A stretch of DNA of 64,000 bases from Branchipolynoe longqiensis (GCA_030323885.1 CM059187.1:133078029-133142028), one strand, 5' to 3'; positions 1-10,408 are shown, counted from the first letter of the stretch. A program made the numbers and translations. The notes: generated from the sequence alone by a model not told the origin.

Positions 1-69
1 AGGAGAATTCCAACAATAAATCAACAGCTATTACAGAACCAACGACTACATGGCAACAAAGAGACCAGA

Positions 70-410
70 CGGGATGGCCGAATGAGTTAGAGCGTCCATC
101 TCTGGTGTTGGTAGATCGTGGTGTCGTGGGTTCGAACCCTGGTCGAGTCAAACCAATGACTTAAAAATTGATACTTGTTGCTTCCTAGCCTGGCGCTCGG
201 CATTATTAGGATAGGGCAAGGACTGGTTGGCTCAGTGTCAGGATAATGTGACTGAGTGGGATATCAGGTCATGGTGCTGGCGGCCTGGTCTTCCAGTGGG
301 GCAGCACTATAAAGTTGCCATGAGTTTGCACTGTCACAAGTCGGTACCTGTCCTGATATGACCCTAGATGTTGCTAGGATGTAAAACAACAGCAAATAAA
401 CAAACAAACT
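70..410 (+). repeat. SINE-A, type I tRNA-like head, full length
   Basis: This is a tRNA-derived SINE and the reference copy for a family with about 27 copies in the window. The head at about 72-150 has pol III box A-like (TGGCCGAATGAG) and box B-like (GGTTCGAACCC) sequences. The body holds landmarks found in every copy: 'aattgatacttgt(t/c)gcttcctagcc', 'ggatagggcaaggactggttggctcagtgtc', 'ggataatgtgactgagtgggatatc', 'ggggcagcactataaagt' and 'cactgtcacaagtcggtacc'. The 3' end 'cctgatatgaccctagatgttgctaggatgtaaaac' is followed by a CAA-rich tail. The inverted pair (g)tcct...agga(c) makes a short terminal hairpin. The element is non-coding and must borrow a LINE reverse transcriptase. The head, boxes and repeats are seen directly; pol III transcription is inferred. 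Confidence 0.9.
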
Positions 411-464
411 ACATGGCAACAACAAACCGCCTTCCCACAATGCCAGTGTGGTGTCCTTTTTAGC

Positions 465-520
465 GCCACACACACACTCACAGACACTCACACACACTCA
501 CACACACTCACACACACACC
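465..520. repeat. (CACACT)n microsatellite
   Basis: A CA-rich simple repeat follows the CAA-rich tail of the preceding SINE-A by about 55 bases. No gene signal is visible here. Confidence 0.85.
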
Positions 521-598
521 GGTGCGTGATCAATAACCCGCGCTCTGTGCCGCTTTGATCAAGTAAGCTGAGAGATGGAGGCGCTACTGCGGTGAATC

Positions 599-959
599 TT
601 TTAAAGCTGCATAGTCCGATGACAGCATCAAATTTTCAAAACCAAAACCCTAACTTAGATTTTGATTCTACATATCAAACTTAGATACTGATGCACATAG
701 TAAGCAATTGTCGCCACATAGAAGGGAATAATTCTTAGGCAATTTAATAGAAGCTGTTACTGCTGAAACCTACAGTGTCAGAGTTTTGACGTGCTTGCCA
801 ATAATAATTTGCCATGTTTGCACTTTGAATACCTCAAAAGTTAGCCAATTAAAATAAGGTACTTTAAACTAATGTAAGATATATTATGACGATCAACCTA
901 ATCTATTTATCTCAGAAAATGAAAACAATTCAAAGCCATCGGAATATGCAACTTTAAAA
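599..959. mobile_element. MITE-D copy 1 (about 360 bp, foldback ends)
   Basis: The left end reads tttaaagctgcatagtccga and the right end is its inverted match (catcggaatatgcaacttta). At least five further copies occur at 6,914, 9,719, 38,276, 38,611 and 56,985. The interior is AT-rich with no coding capacity. Shared internal landmarks include 'catcaaattttcaaaacc', 'gatactgatgca', 'tgtcgccacatagaa' and 'atttatctcagaaaatga'. This looks like a non-autonomous DNA transposon. I could not fix the target-site duplication, so the superfamily stays open. Confidence 0.75.
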
Positions 960-1069
960 AAAAGCTGCCTCTCTCCTCCCACACATCTGTGTATGGCGCG
1001 AGTCACATACACTGCGAGCAACCATTGGGATATTGTACGTGCCACACACGCACACATCAAACCACAGGC

Positions 1070-1185
1070 ACCGGACGCCATGGCCCAGTCGGTAGAGCGC
1101 TGGGTTCCCATGTGGAAGGACGAGAATTCGATTCCCGGTCAAGTTGGCTTGTTGGTTGTTGGAGATTTACGTCCTGTCAACACTG
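1070..1185. repeat. SINE-A type II head joined to an inverted tail fragment
   Basis: A tRNA-like head of the second SINE-A type (tggcccagtcggtagagcgc, then attcgattcccggtcaag) occupies about 1,079-1,145 on the plus strand. It is followed at about 1,150 by the reverse complement of a SINE-A tail (ggttgttggagatttacgtc). The two parts lie in opposite orientation and the body is missing, so this is a rearranged composite. Confidence 0.6.
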
Positions 1186-1226
1186 GGAGACCAGCCCGGC
1201 ATCTCCATGAATTGATCCGGTGGTGG

Positions 1227-1465
1227 TGTTCTCTATGGCGGAGTGGTTAGAGTGTCTGACTTTTTTCTAGGTCAGACTCCTAATCTGAAGGTCATGGGTT
1301 CGATTCCCAGTGCCCTCCCCACCGCTGCCAATTTGGATTTCCACCGCTGTGTATAACTTACAGCATCATCAAAGGTCAGTTACTCTGATGCCATGTCTAT
1401 GTGGTCTGGGAGGCTAAAAATCCCTTGGGTCGGTAAAAGTGTAGGCTCGACCTTTCTGTCGACAA
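1227..1465 (+). repeat. SINE-B (second tRNA-derived SINE), copy 1
   Basis: The tRNA-like head is ggcggagtggttagagtgtc followed by gacttttttctaggtcagac and the B-box ggttcgattccc. The body contains 'gccaatttggatttccaccg', 'tgtataacttacag' and 'aaaatcccttgggtcggtaaaagtgtaggctcg'. A second copy at 51,487 matches across the same span. The head is close to a tRNA with a normal anticodon-arm length but carries a run of seven T, so it is not a functional tRNA. The family's 3' tail cannot be fixed from two copies. Confidence 0.75.
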
Positions 1466-1543
1466 ACTGTCTAATGGTGAAAACAAGTTTATTCAGACTT
1501 ATCCATAACAGGCAGTATAAATCTTCAAGAAAAAAAAAATTGA

Positions 1544-1905
1544 TCTCCCACTAAATCACATTATCCTGACACTGAGCCAACCAATCCTTGTGCTTTGCTC
1601 GGATGTGAAGAGTATAAATTTGTTAAGTCATTCCTGGTCAAGTAAAACCAATGACTCACAAAATTGATACTTGTCACTACCAAGACAGCTGTCGGCAATA
1701 CTGCGATAGGGCAATAGTTGGTTAGCTGTGTATCAGGATAATGGAACTGAGTGGGAAAGATGGTTATGGTGACCGCAGCCTGTTCTCCCAGTGGAGAAGC
1801 ACTATAAAGTCGCGCTGAGTTACAAGTTGGCGCACTGTTACAAGTTGGTGCATATCATGAAATGACCATAGATGTTGCCAGGATGTAAAACTCCTACAAA
1901 CAAAC
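1544..1905. repeat. SINE-A foldback: minus fragment head-to-head with plus body
   Basis: Bases of about 1,544-1,630 are SINE-A body on the minus strand (cccactaaatcacattatcctgacac, tttgttaagtcatt). From 1,635 the same element runs on the plus strand (aaaaccaatgactcacaaaattg) to its CAA-rich tail at about 1,905. Both parts meet close to the same internal position, giving an inverted junction. The plus part also holds a short local duplication of the 'acaagttgg(c/t)gca' segment. Confidence 0.65.
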
Positions 1906-2523
1906 CAACAAATCAAACCACACGCCAGGTGATTGGGTCGGGACCAACTGGTCACAATTCTTTGGAATTTTCGCGCGCTTTTGCTTCTCCCGCGCTTTGT
2001 TCCACCTGCTGGTTATTTATTTGTTGTGCGTCGTTTGCTTCCGCAGACGTCGCCGGCCTCTGGGTGAGGCTCATCAGAAGCTATTGAGGTGCCGTCCATA
2101 GGCGAGGAAGGTCGGTGTGGGGGATGCGGGAGGAGGGGTGGCGAGTCGGTGGAATGGGTAGGGTGCGGTAGGTGGGGTGGGGTGGGGTGGGTGCCAGTGT
2201 AATCAATGGGCAAGCAGGCAACTCTGTAGGAAATATTAGATGGAAACATCGGCCAATAGAGAGAACGCCTGATTACACCACGTGACCACTGCCCGCCCGT
2301 CGTGTCGCCAAAGCGCGCCAGTCAGTGCACAGCCACCCCACTCCCCGCTTCCTTCAACCCGTCCCCGCCCCACGTGACAAACAGAAAAGCCAACCGGAAC
2401 CAAGCGCTGGTGCGGACGCCATATCATCATCAGCGCAAAAATATAAATAAAATCAATACTGATAGGCGCAATCATTTCCACTGGTGCCCGAACCCGCCAA
2501 CACCCACCTCCTTTCCCATGCAG
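1906..2523. other. Unassigned sequence
   Basis: I recognise no gene here. A G-rich stretch with tandem ggtggggt motifs lies at about 2,155-2,195. The rest is mixed-composition DNA without a repeat match elsewhere in the window. Confidence 0.5.
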
Positions 2524-2873
2524 GGGGTTGGTTGGTTGGTTGATAGATTTTTACGTCCTGGCAACATCTAAGGTCATATCAGGACGGGTACCGACTTGTG
2601 AAAGTGTGCGCTCTTGGTGACTTTATAGTGCTGCCCCACTAGGAAATCAGGCCACCGGAACCATGACCCAATATCCCACTCAGTCACATTATCCTGACAT
2701 CGAGCTAACCAGTCCTTACCCTGTTATATTAATGCTGAGTATCAGGTTAGGAAGTGACAAGTATCAATTTTAAAGTCATTCGTTTGACTCGCCCGGGAAC
2801 CGAACTTCCGAACTCCCGACCTTCCGCACGCGAGGCCCGCGCTCTACCGATTAGGCCACCGCGCCCGGTTCCT
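2524..2873 (-). repeat. SINE-A, type II head, full length
   Basis: A minus-strand copy. The tail (ggttggttggttgatagatt) is at the left and the tRNA-like head ends at the right with the reverse complement of 'gcgcggtggcctaatcggta'. This head differs from type I: it lacks the extended 'gttggtagatcatggg' arm and carries a standard-length box A to box B spacing. Confidence 0.85.
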
Positions 2874-3309
2874 GCAGAGAGAGTTCAGTGGGTTTCAGTG
2901 CGGACGCAGAACTCCCCCCCCCCCGTACTCCCTCCCACCCCCCACCCGGACCACCATACCCACCATTTTCTTCGCTTTGCAGGGACCATGGCGATCCAGG
3001 GTTTTTAATCTTCGGACACTTTCATTTTGATGATTGGCAGAAGAAATCAATGATCACGACTTGAAACAAAGTATAGATCAAAAGCGTGGTCTTACTTACT
3101 GCCTTGTATTTTGATCTTACATCACAGGCACTGACTGAAGAGGCCGGTTTCTGTTCCATACACGATGTGGCAGCGTTCTAGTAATGAACCTACTTGCGAT
3201 TTTGATCAGGTCTAGCTGTTCTAGTTTAATACTACAACAAATCGCATGGTTATATTTTGCTACCAGTGCTTGTTCAGTAAGGACAAGTTTGGTAACATGT
3301 AGCTGTATA

Positions 3310-3495
3310 CAGTAAAACCTCTCTAAATCGACCGACTAGGGGACCGACTTTAAATGGTCCATTTAAGGACATGGTCGGCTTAGAGTTTCTTCTATCGGTA
3401 CAGTTACAATGGACGATCGTTTTGGACCCAAATAAAGGGATCGATATAGGGGAGTGTTCCATCTGTGGAGGTTGTCGGTTAGAAAGGTTTGACTG
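3310..3495. mobile_element. 186-bp pogo/Tigger-like MITE
   Basis: The ends are inverted: CAGTAAAACCTCTCTAA at the left and TTAGAAAGGTTTGACTG at the right. A TA dinucleotide flanks both sides (3,308-3,309 and 3,496-3,497), as expected for Tc1/mariner-pogo target duplication. The internal sequence 'aaatcgaccgactaggggaccgac' recalls the common Tigger-type MITE ends of many animals. It has no coding capacity. Confidence 0.85.
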
Positions 3496-3689
3496 TATAT
3501 GTATTTGTGTTTGCTTGTAAATTATAAGTTTTATTCATCGAATAGACGTAACAAAACTACAAACAAACCTAGTGATTTAAAGGTTCTTTTCAGAGATTCG
3601 TAGTCACGTGACTGTTCATGTTTAAAAAAACCCAAACAACCTGCAAAAAAAAGCCCTATCCACGAAGCCCTGTTCGCACTGCATGTTTT

Positions 3690-4150
3690 GTCCAAATCAC
3701 CCAATAGAGGGCGCGCAATGCTCATGACCTCATTAGTGACGCCGCACACGGCCGCTCCCTCATTGGTCAGGCCTGAGACAACGGGCAATGCGCACAAGGT
3801 AGGGTGTGGGGGAGGGTGCGGGGCGGGTCCCCTTTGCTCGCTGATGATGGTGATACGCGTTGGCAATGTGCGGACACTTCCGGCGGACACTTCCGGCGGA
3901 CATTTCCGGCGGACGCGGTGTGACGCCGGGCATACGCTTGCGTCAGAGACGAGGTGGCGGCTGGTAATGAGCTAATACGGTAATTGGTGATGGCGGCGGC
4001 GGGCTATGGCCCGGGCGGCCGGCCCCGGCTATGGGTGGCGACGGGCTCCGACTATTGGCAGCGGGTGTCGTTAGAGCGGCGGCCGACAGCTTTGCGCACG
4101 TTTACGGCCCGATTTACCCGCTCGTTATGTGCTGGCGGCTTGCAGGTGCA
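3690..4150. promoter_or_regulatory. CpG-rich island with three tandem ETS-type sites (candidate promoter)
   Basis: The stretch is rich in CpG. At about 3,876-3,914 it holds three 15-bp repeats of the form cggacacttccgg, each with an ETS core (acttccgg, or atttccgg in the third). A reversed CCAAT box (attggtcag) is at about 3,763. An ATG at 3,989 opens a short Ala/Gly/Arg-rich frame (MAAAGYGPGG...) that stops within about 60 codons, and gatggcggc around it resembles a YY1-type start-site motif. It could be a first exon and promoter of a host gene, but no downstream exon can be recognised. Promoter function is inferred. Confidence 0.35.
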
Positions 4151-4229
4151 TCTGTCTATATGACTATCTATCACCCAACGGCGGGCGCATGCACAGGGTG
4201 CATAGCTGGCGGTTACTTTTTCCCGTGCC

Positions 4230-5505
4230 ACTCCCTCCCCTTCCCCCGCCCGCCTGTCACCGGTACTTCTCCCGGCCTTCCCGCTCCCCCGTCCAGCCTG
4301 CTTCCCAGGTCCCCCCCCCCCCCCAGGACCCCGGCCTGCCTCCCAGCCTCCGAGGCTGCGGGAAGGCTCCTTCTCCCAGACTATCTTAAGACAGTCTGCT
4401 TTGCGCTCCCTCCCCCCACCCCCATTCGCCGCCCCCTGCCATCGCCTCTCCGCCCCACCCGACCTGCACCCGGCCTGCACCCGCCCTGCACCCGGCCTGC
4501 ACCCAGCCTGCACCCGCCCTACACCCGACCTGCACCCGGCATGCAGTCGGCCTGCACCCGGCCTGCACTCGGCCGGCACCCGGACTGCACCCGGCCTGCA
4601 CCCGACCATCACCCGGCCTGTTTGCTTCCGTGCCTCGCTACTCCGACCTGGCCCCCTGCCTACACCCCATTCCGGTACAAGCTATCCAGGCACAATCCGC
4701 TCACGCAACCCTCCCATCCCCAGCCATCTGCGCCATCCTACCCTTCCACCATCACCACACAACCCTACCTACCTCAAAGGAACACTTATACACCCCAGCC
4801 GATCACCACGCTCAGCCAATCCCCATACTCCAACCCCAGTATGTCCTTTCTCCCCTCCCCCCGCCTGCCACCCCCCCCCCCCGGCCTGCCCACCCCACTT
4901 CCCCTCCTCCGCCTACCCTCCTCTGAACCCGCCTACCCGCCCATTCTGCAGCCCCCCCCCCTCCTTCCTCCACCGTCCCCCTTCCTGCCGCTTACCCTCC
5001 GCCTTCCTGCCGCTTACCCATGTCTGGCCTACCCCTCTCTCTCCCACTCCCCGTGCCCTAACCTACCCCCCCCCCCCCCCTGTCCCTCCCCACACTATAG
5101 TTGCCATCCCCACACTGAACTCCCCACACTACGCTCCCCACATTACCCTTGCCCTCCCCTTCCTCTCCCCTCTACCTCCCCTCATACTGCCCTCTCCCTC
5201 CACCCCCTCTCGCTCCCCTCTGCCTCCTCCGCTCTCCTCTCTCCCTCGTCTCCCCCCCTCCCCCCCCCCCCCCCCTCTGCGAGCACAGGCCTCCGTCTCC
5301 GCTGCTTCCCCTCTGCCTCACCTCCCATCCACCTCCCATCCCCTCTTCTTCCCCTCTTCATCCCATCCTCCTCACCTCTCCCTCCCTCCCACCTCCCCTC
5401 CCTTCCCCCTACCCCCTTCCCCCTCCCCTCCCTCATCATCCCCTCCCTTCCCCCTGCCCAGGCTTACCCGGTACCATACCTATCCCGCGCCCGTTAACCA
5501 CCAAT
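4230..5505. repeat. C-rich, strand-asymmetric low-complexity tract
   Basis: Almost 1.3 kb of C/T-rich sequence with several runs of C. It is open in several plus-strand frames and gives Pro/Ser-rich translations. Those frames have no start context, domain or codon bias, so I treat them as a composition artefact. Confidence 0.8.
4458..4620. repeat. 11-12-bp minisatellite, unit (ctgcacccggc)n
   Basis: About 14 tandem units of ctgcacccggc/ctgcacccgcc, embedded in the C-rich tract, with point differences between units. Confidence 0.85.
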
Positions 5506-5721
5506 GTGTAATTAGTAATCACAATGCAATTATATAATTACTCCCTTAGTTTGCCGCCAGTTAGGTAACCATGGAAACAAAGGCCAAGCGGAACTGCCAT
5601 TAAAGATTAACAGTATATGGGCTAATAGGTCTATCGGCCCGTCAGGCCCCTGGTGTTAGGGCAATTCCGGACCTCGAATGGTTGACATGCTTTGTGGGTG
5701 TGTGTATGGGTGTTTACCCAT

Positions 5722-5972
5722 CGTTGATGGTTGGTTGGTTGCTGGAGTTTTATGTCCTGACAATATCACTTCCTACCCAGGCGCTCGGCATTATTACCAT
5801 AGGGCAAGGGCAAATTGGCGCCATGTTTGGATAATGTGCCTGAGTAGGATACCAAGGATGGTGCTGGTAGTCTGGTCTCCCAGTGAGGTGCACTGTCACA
5901 AGTTGGTACCCGTACTGATATGACCTTAGATGTTTCCAGGACTTAAAGCTCCAACAACCAACCAACAAGCTA
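5722..5972. repeat. SINE-A foldback: minus tail fused to plus body
   Basis: Bases 5,722-5,767 are the SINE-A tail on the minus strand (ggttggttggttgctggagt...gtcctgacaatat). The sequence then switches at about 5,767 to the plus-strand body (cacttcctacccaggcgctcggcatt) and ends in the plus-strand tail (ctccaacaaccaaccaacaa). The element has tails at both ends in opposite orientation and no tRNA head. Confidence 0.7.
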
Positions 5973-6010
5973 ACACAGTATGTATGACCAGTGGCATTTG
6001 TCACTAGTGC

Positions 6011-6335
6011 TGGATGTTTGTTTGTTGGAATTTCACGTCCTTGCAACATCTAAGGTCATATGAGGACAGGTACCGATTTGTGACAGTGCACACTCACACT
6101 GCTGGCCTACTTACAAACCAGGCCACTGGCACCACTGCCTGATTTCACACTCAGTAACATTATGATGATACTGAGCTAGCCAGTCCTTGTCCTTTCATAG
6201 TGATATCGAGCGCCAGGCTAGGTAGTGACAAATATACATTTTGTAAAGTCATTGATTTGACTCGACCATGGGATTGAACTCCAGACCGTCCACAAAGGAA
6301 GCCTGCGCTCTACCGATTCGGCCACCGAGTCTAAT
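6011..6335 (-). repeat. SINE-A, full length
   Basis: A minus-strand copy from the tail (gtttgtttgttggaatttca) to the head (reverse complement of cggtggccgaatcggtagag). It carries several substitutions, and the target flanks are not clear. Confidence 0.85.
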
Positions 6336-6913
6336 ACACTAGCGCTGGAAGATCAATGCATCAGCACTGACAACATGTTATTCAGAGGAGTAAAGCAACT
6401 TGAATAAACAAATACCTAAAAAAAAAAAAAAGGAAACAAAAAAAGGAAACAAAAAAAAGGAAAATCAAATCTACTGCAGCTTATTCGTTTGCGGGTCAAA
6501 CATAAGTATACGCGGTGAGTCCCGAATGTCTGGACTGGATGTAATGTTCCAACCACGTGTTCATTGTCTAGACTGCCCTGCTTTAAGTAAGCTGAAAGTC
6601 AGCGGTTGGTTATTGGACTTTAAGAAAAAAACATCGGCTCCCATTGTCTCCTGAGTAGGTACAAATAGACGGCGAAGCTTCTTACTGCTCACACACATCA
6701 GACTTGAGCAGTATGCACTTAGCCACCGACTAGCGTATCACAGGTAATCGGCTCAGGATTGCGGGCTGGAATTCAGGATGTGTTTCCAATGTATGTATGG
6801 AGTATATATGAGTTGGCACACTGAATGACCCCACCCCAGAAGACGTGGTGTTTAATTAGTGTATTTGGCCTCTTTAATGACCCAGAATTCATTGGTGCTG
6901 ACGATTGGACACA

Positions 6914-7570
6914 TTTAAAGTTGCATAGGGTTAATGGTTTTGCATTTCTGTCATGTTAAAGAAAGAAGGTGGTTTTATATAACGACGCCTGTAGAGCACA
7001 TTGATTTTTATCATCGGTTATTGGACGTCAAAGATATGGTCATTCTGACATATTTCTTTTGGAAGAAATCCACTGCTGCCACATAAGCCACTCTTTCCGA
7101 TGATCAACAAGGGGCCTTTCATATGCACTTTACCAGAGACAGGACAGCACATACCACAACCTTTGATGAACTAGTTGTGGACCACTGGGTGGAACGGAAA
7201 ATAGCCCAAACTGCAAATGTGTCCACTGAGCAGGATCGATAGGATGACCCACACCTTCACAAGTGGACACTCTTCCGCCTGAGCTACATCCCGCTCCTTT
7301 CATGATAAAGATAAATATATATATGTATAGATACATATTGAGTTGGTTATTATTATCTGCTCTATTTTAGATTGAAGTAATTTTTATCTGAATGCATTAA
7401 CTTTGGAGATATTTGAAATAGAAACTTGCAGAATTAATATAGGCATGCGTCTTAACATGCTAGATGTCATAGGCTTTCAATAGTAACAGGTTCTATTAAA
7501 TTGAATTACAATTCCTTCTACGTGGCAATAAATGGCTAAGGACTGCATATATAAGTTAGATATCTCGCCT
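6914..7570 (-). mobile_element. MITE-D copy, interrupted by SINE-C
   Basis: The left end (atttaaagttgcatagggtt) matches the MITE-D terminus. MITE-D sequence resumes at about 7,345 (ctattttagattgaagtaat, then ggagatatttgaaat, ctattaaattgaattacaattcc). The gap between them is filled by the SINE-C at 6,972-7,320. The right terminus is degraded. Confidence 0.55.
6972..7320 (+). repeat. SINE-C (tttaacgac-type), copy 1
   Basis: The element opens with ataacgacgcctgtagagca and contains catcggttattggacgtcaa, 'gacatatttcttttggaagaaatcc', 'ttcatatgcactttaccagagacaggacagcacataccac' and 'gatgaactagttgtggaccactggg'. It ends in a tRNA-like or box-B-like inverted segment (gcctgagctacatcccgctcc). A second copy lies at 59,735-60,045, and head fragments lie at 51,325 and 52,428. 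I associate this family with mollusc-type genomes; that link is from memory. Confidence 0.7.
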
Positions 7571-7861
7571 AGTCAAATGTATCTAGCTGTTTTGGGTTAG
7601 GAACTGTTATGTTTCCATCAAAAAGGATATCAATCCATATGGATTATGACCAGTACTGCACAGCGCCGAACACAAGTACATGTACATGCATTTAACCGTT
7701 ATGAGGAGAATAAACAAACAATCACGCAAAAGAAATCAGACTACGCAGCTTTAATGATATTATTGCTATGTTTGCATACTATACATATACTATATAATCT
7801 CTCATGTGAAAATGAATAACATTATTTTACTCATTGTGTTAGACAACTTAAATTGAGCAAC

Positions 7862-8349
7862 AATATGGGATGGCCGAAAGTGTTGAGTACCCATCTTCCG
7901 TTTTGGTAGATCATGGATTCGAACCCACGGGTTCGAATCCTGGTCCAGTCAAATCAATTACTTACAAAATTGATACATGTACGATAGCATGCTTGATACG
8001 ATAGCCTGCTGCCCAGCATTAATCTGATAGGATAAGGACTCGTTTGCTTAGTATCAGGATAATGTGACTGAGTCGGATATCGGGTCATGCTGCCGGCAGC
8101 CTGGTCTCTCAGTGGGGTAGCACTATAAAGTTACCATGAGTATGTATGTTACCACTGTTATGTATGTACCGAGGCAATGCGGGCCAGGAACCAGCCGGTC
8201 GGGACCAGGGTCACGGGCGACCAGCCTGGTCTCTCAGTGGGGTAGCACTATAAAGTTACCATGAGTATGTATGTTACCACTGTTATGTATGTACCGAGGC
8301 AATGCGGGCCAGGAACCAGCCGGTCGGGACCAGGGTCACGGGCGACCAG
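7862..8349 (+). repeat. SINE-A, type I head, with a 125-bp tandem duplication
   Basis: Head and body run from 7,862 to about 8,150. From 8,100 the sequence is a 125-bp direct duplication (8,100-8,224 and 8,225-8,349) that contains 'ctggtctctcagtggggtagcactataaag' and an unrelated GC-rich piece (gggccaggaaccagccggtc). The two units look essentially identical, so the duplication is recent. The normal 3' tail is absent. Confidence 0.8.
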
Positions 8350-8371
8350 CGTAGACTGGCAGGCACCGGAA

Positions 8372-8980
8372 TAAAGCTAAGATTCCTTCTACGCGGTATG
8401 CGGTATGCGGCCTGCGGTATGCGGTATGCGAATGGGAGGATTTGTTCTATGCGGTATGCAGCATGCGGCATGCGGCACACAACTGGCTATATTTAAAAAA
8501 CATAAATAAACAAGTATACTCCATACTGCACTGTATATGGCCTAATATGGCATTTATATCTATGTGCCTCTTGGTATGTCACATGGTGGTTCCTACCTTT
8601 ATAATTACCAAATTATAGATAAGTATTCATATTTCTGTGGCTATGGTAGCATTTTTACCAACCCGTACCCCCACCACCACTACTACCATATGTTTCCCCT
8701 CTGCACCCTTGTGTGTGACCATTCCGTAATGCTCAGTCACCTCTCCTCGTCTAAAACTAATGGACAAGTGTGACTGAGGTTTCTATTTGCATACCGCTTG
8801 CCGCTTGCCGCATGCCGCACCGATCACTACAGGGACCAATCGAGTTGCCGCATTCGCATTCGCATTTGCATACCGCGTGTAAGGGATGTAGCCCATTGAC
8901 TTCAAGGCATTTCGATTTTTTGCTGCATTCGCATTCGCATATCGCATACCGCATACCGTGTGTAAGGAATCTTAGCTTAA
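8372..8980. mobile_element. MITE-E copy 1 (609 bp, GCGGTATGC-rich foldback)
   Basis: The left end taaagctaagattccttcta is mirrored by the right end (gtaaggaatcttagctta). Both ends continue inward as arrays of a 6-8-bp motif (gcggtatgc, gcgaatgc) on the left, and its reverse complement (gcataccgc, gcattcgc) on the right. The middle holds ordinary AT-rich sequence. A second copy lies at 52,130-52,583. The target duplication is not clear. Confidence 0.75.
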
Positions 8981-9035
8981 AGCATTGAGTAACTAGACGT
9001 CAACATGTGCAGTCGTTCCTGAGTTCTACCATTAC

Positions 9036-9106
9036 ATACACTGTCACAAGTCGGTATCCATCCTGATATGATCATAGATGTTGCTAGGACGCAAAAGGCC
9101 AACAAG
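9036..9106 (+). repeat. SINE-A 3' fragment
   Basis: Only the last part of the body is present (cactgtcacaagtcggtatc, gatcatagatgttgctagga) with a short tail. It is a 5'-truncated copy. Confidence 0.7.
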
Positions 9107-9718
9107 CAAAGATCCACGTTGAAAGCCAGCCAGTGCTCTTACCGAATCAGCCATCAGAGGTGGTTCTATCTGTTTTATCTAACCCTACAGAGGGCCATGG
9201 TTAGACGGAATTATCTCAACTGGTATTGATCTGTTGGAAATCGATCACCCCGCTGGGATATTAGATGTAAGAGGTTGGTGTATAGATAAGGGGCCAGGAT
9301 GGGGATGGGATATACCATGATATAATGGATGAAGCTGGAATGTGGCAAGGTTATGAGATGTCCATTGCCTTTTAGGTTTTGCTACCCTAGAATTGTTCCA
9401 GACTTATGCAATGCCAATTCTGATGGACTAATCTATTGTGGCTTTAGTTTGGATTTGTAGTGAATATGCACACCGGAAGAGCTATTTTATTTGGGCTGAA
9501 CAGTAATATGAAATTTTCCCCCCAAAAGGCTAATTTGTAGATTTAGTAAATGCAGATTAAATATGATTAAATTAGGGAGCTAGTTCTTGATGCTGCGCAC
9601 GGCATTCTAGTATTTCCTGGAGTCATAGAGGTAATATTCTAAATGAATTACATTACTAGGGCAGCAATATTACAATAACTAGTCTACACAATTATAAACC
9701 TATTCTATATCAAATTTC
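9107..9718. other. Unassigned AT-rich sequence
   Basis: There is no gene, tandem array or family match that I can support. Confidence 0.5.
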
Positions 9719-10050
9719 TTTAAAGCTGCATAGTCCGATGAAAACATCAAATTTTCAAAAACCTAAATAATTATCTAGATTTGATTCTATATATATCTGA
9801 TATAGATACTGATGCATTTATTAAACATTTGTCACCACATAGAAATGAATACTGCTGCAATTTAATGGCACCTTTTAATGCAGAAGCCTATGGTGTAAGA
9901 ATTGCCCAAATTAATTGTGCGGTTCAAATATCTCAAAAGTTAAAATAAAAGTTGCATCCAGCTAAAGTAAGGTACATTATAGCAGTTAGCCTCATTTATT
10001 TATCTCAGAAAATGACAGAAATTCTAAACTATCGGACTATGTAAGTTTAA
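9719..10050. mobile_element. MITE-D copy
   Basis: The left end is tttaaagctgcatagtccga and the right end is ctatcggactatgtaagttt, inverted. Internal landmarks match copy 1 (gatactgatgcatttattaa, tgtcaccacatagaaatgaa). Confidence 0.8.
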
Positions 10051-10071
10051 GAAACGTATACATAATTGATG

Positions 10072-10408
10072 GTTGGTTAGTTGTTGGAGTTCTACGTCCT
10101 AGCAACATCTAAGGTCATATCAGCACAGGTACCAACTTGGGACAGTGAGCACTCATGGTAACCTTATAGTGCTGCCCCACTGGGAAATCAGGCCGCCATT
10201 GCCATGACCCCATATCCCACTCAGACACATCATCCTGCCACTGAGCTAACTAGTCCTTGTCCTATTCTATTAATGCCGAGCGCCGGGCTACGAAGCAACA
10301 AGTATCAATTTGATAAGTCATTGGTTTGACTCGACCGGGAACCAAACTCCAGACCTTCCGCATGCGAGGCCCGCACTCTACCCATTCAGCCACCGCGCCA
10401 GGTACTAT
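10072..10408 (-). repeat. SINE-A, type II head, full length
   Basis: A minus-strand copy starting 22 bases after a MITE-D. The tail (ggttggttagttgttggagt) is at the left and the head (reverse complement of cggtggctgaatgggtagag) is at the right. Confidence 0.85.

Noticed and set aside
72..150. Functional tRNA genes at SINE heads (SINE-A, SINE-B)
   Set aside because: The heads are joined to conserved SINE bodies, recur many times and have degenerate anticodon arms or abnormal loops, so they are SINE promoters.
4031..5537. Long Pro-rich open frames (up to 488 codons) on the plus strand
   Set aside because: They lie in a C/T-rich tract with open frames in several phases at once and on both strands. 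They show no domain, no start context and no codon bias, so composition explains them.
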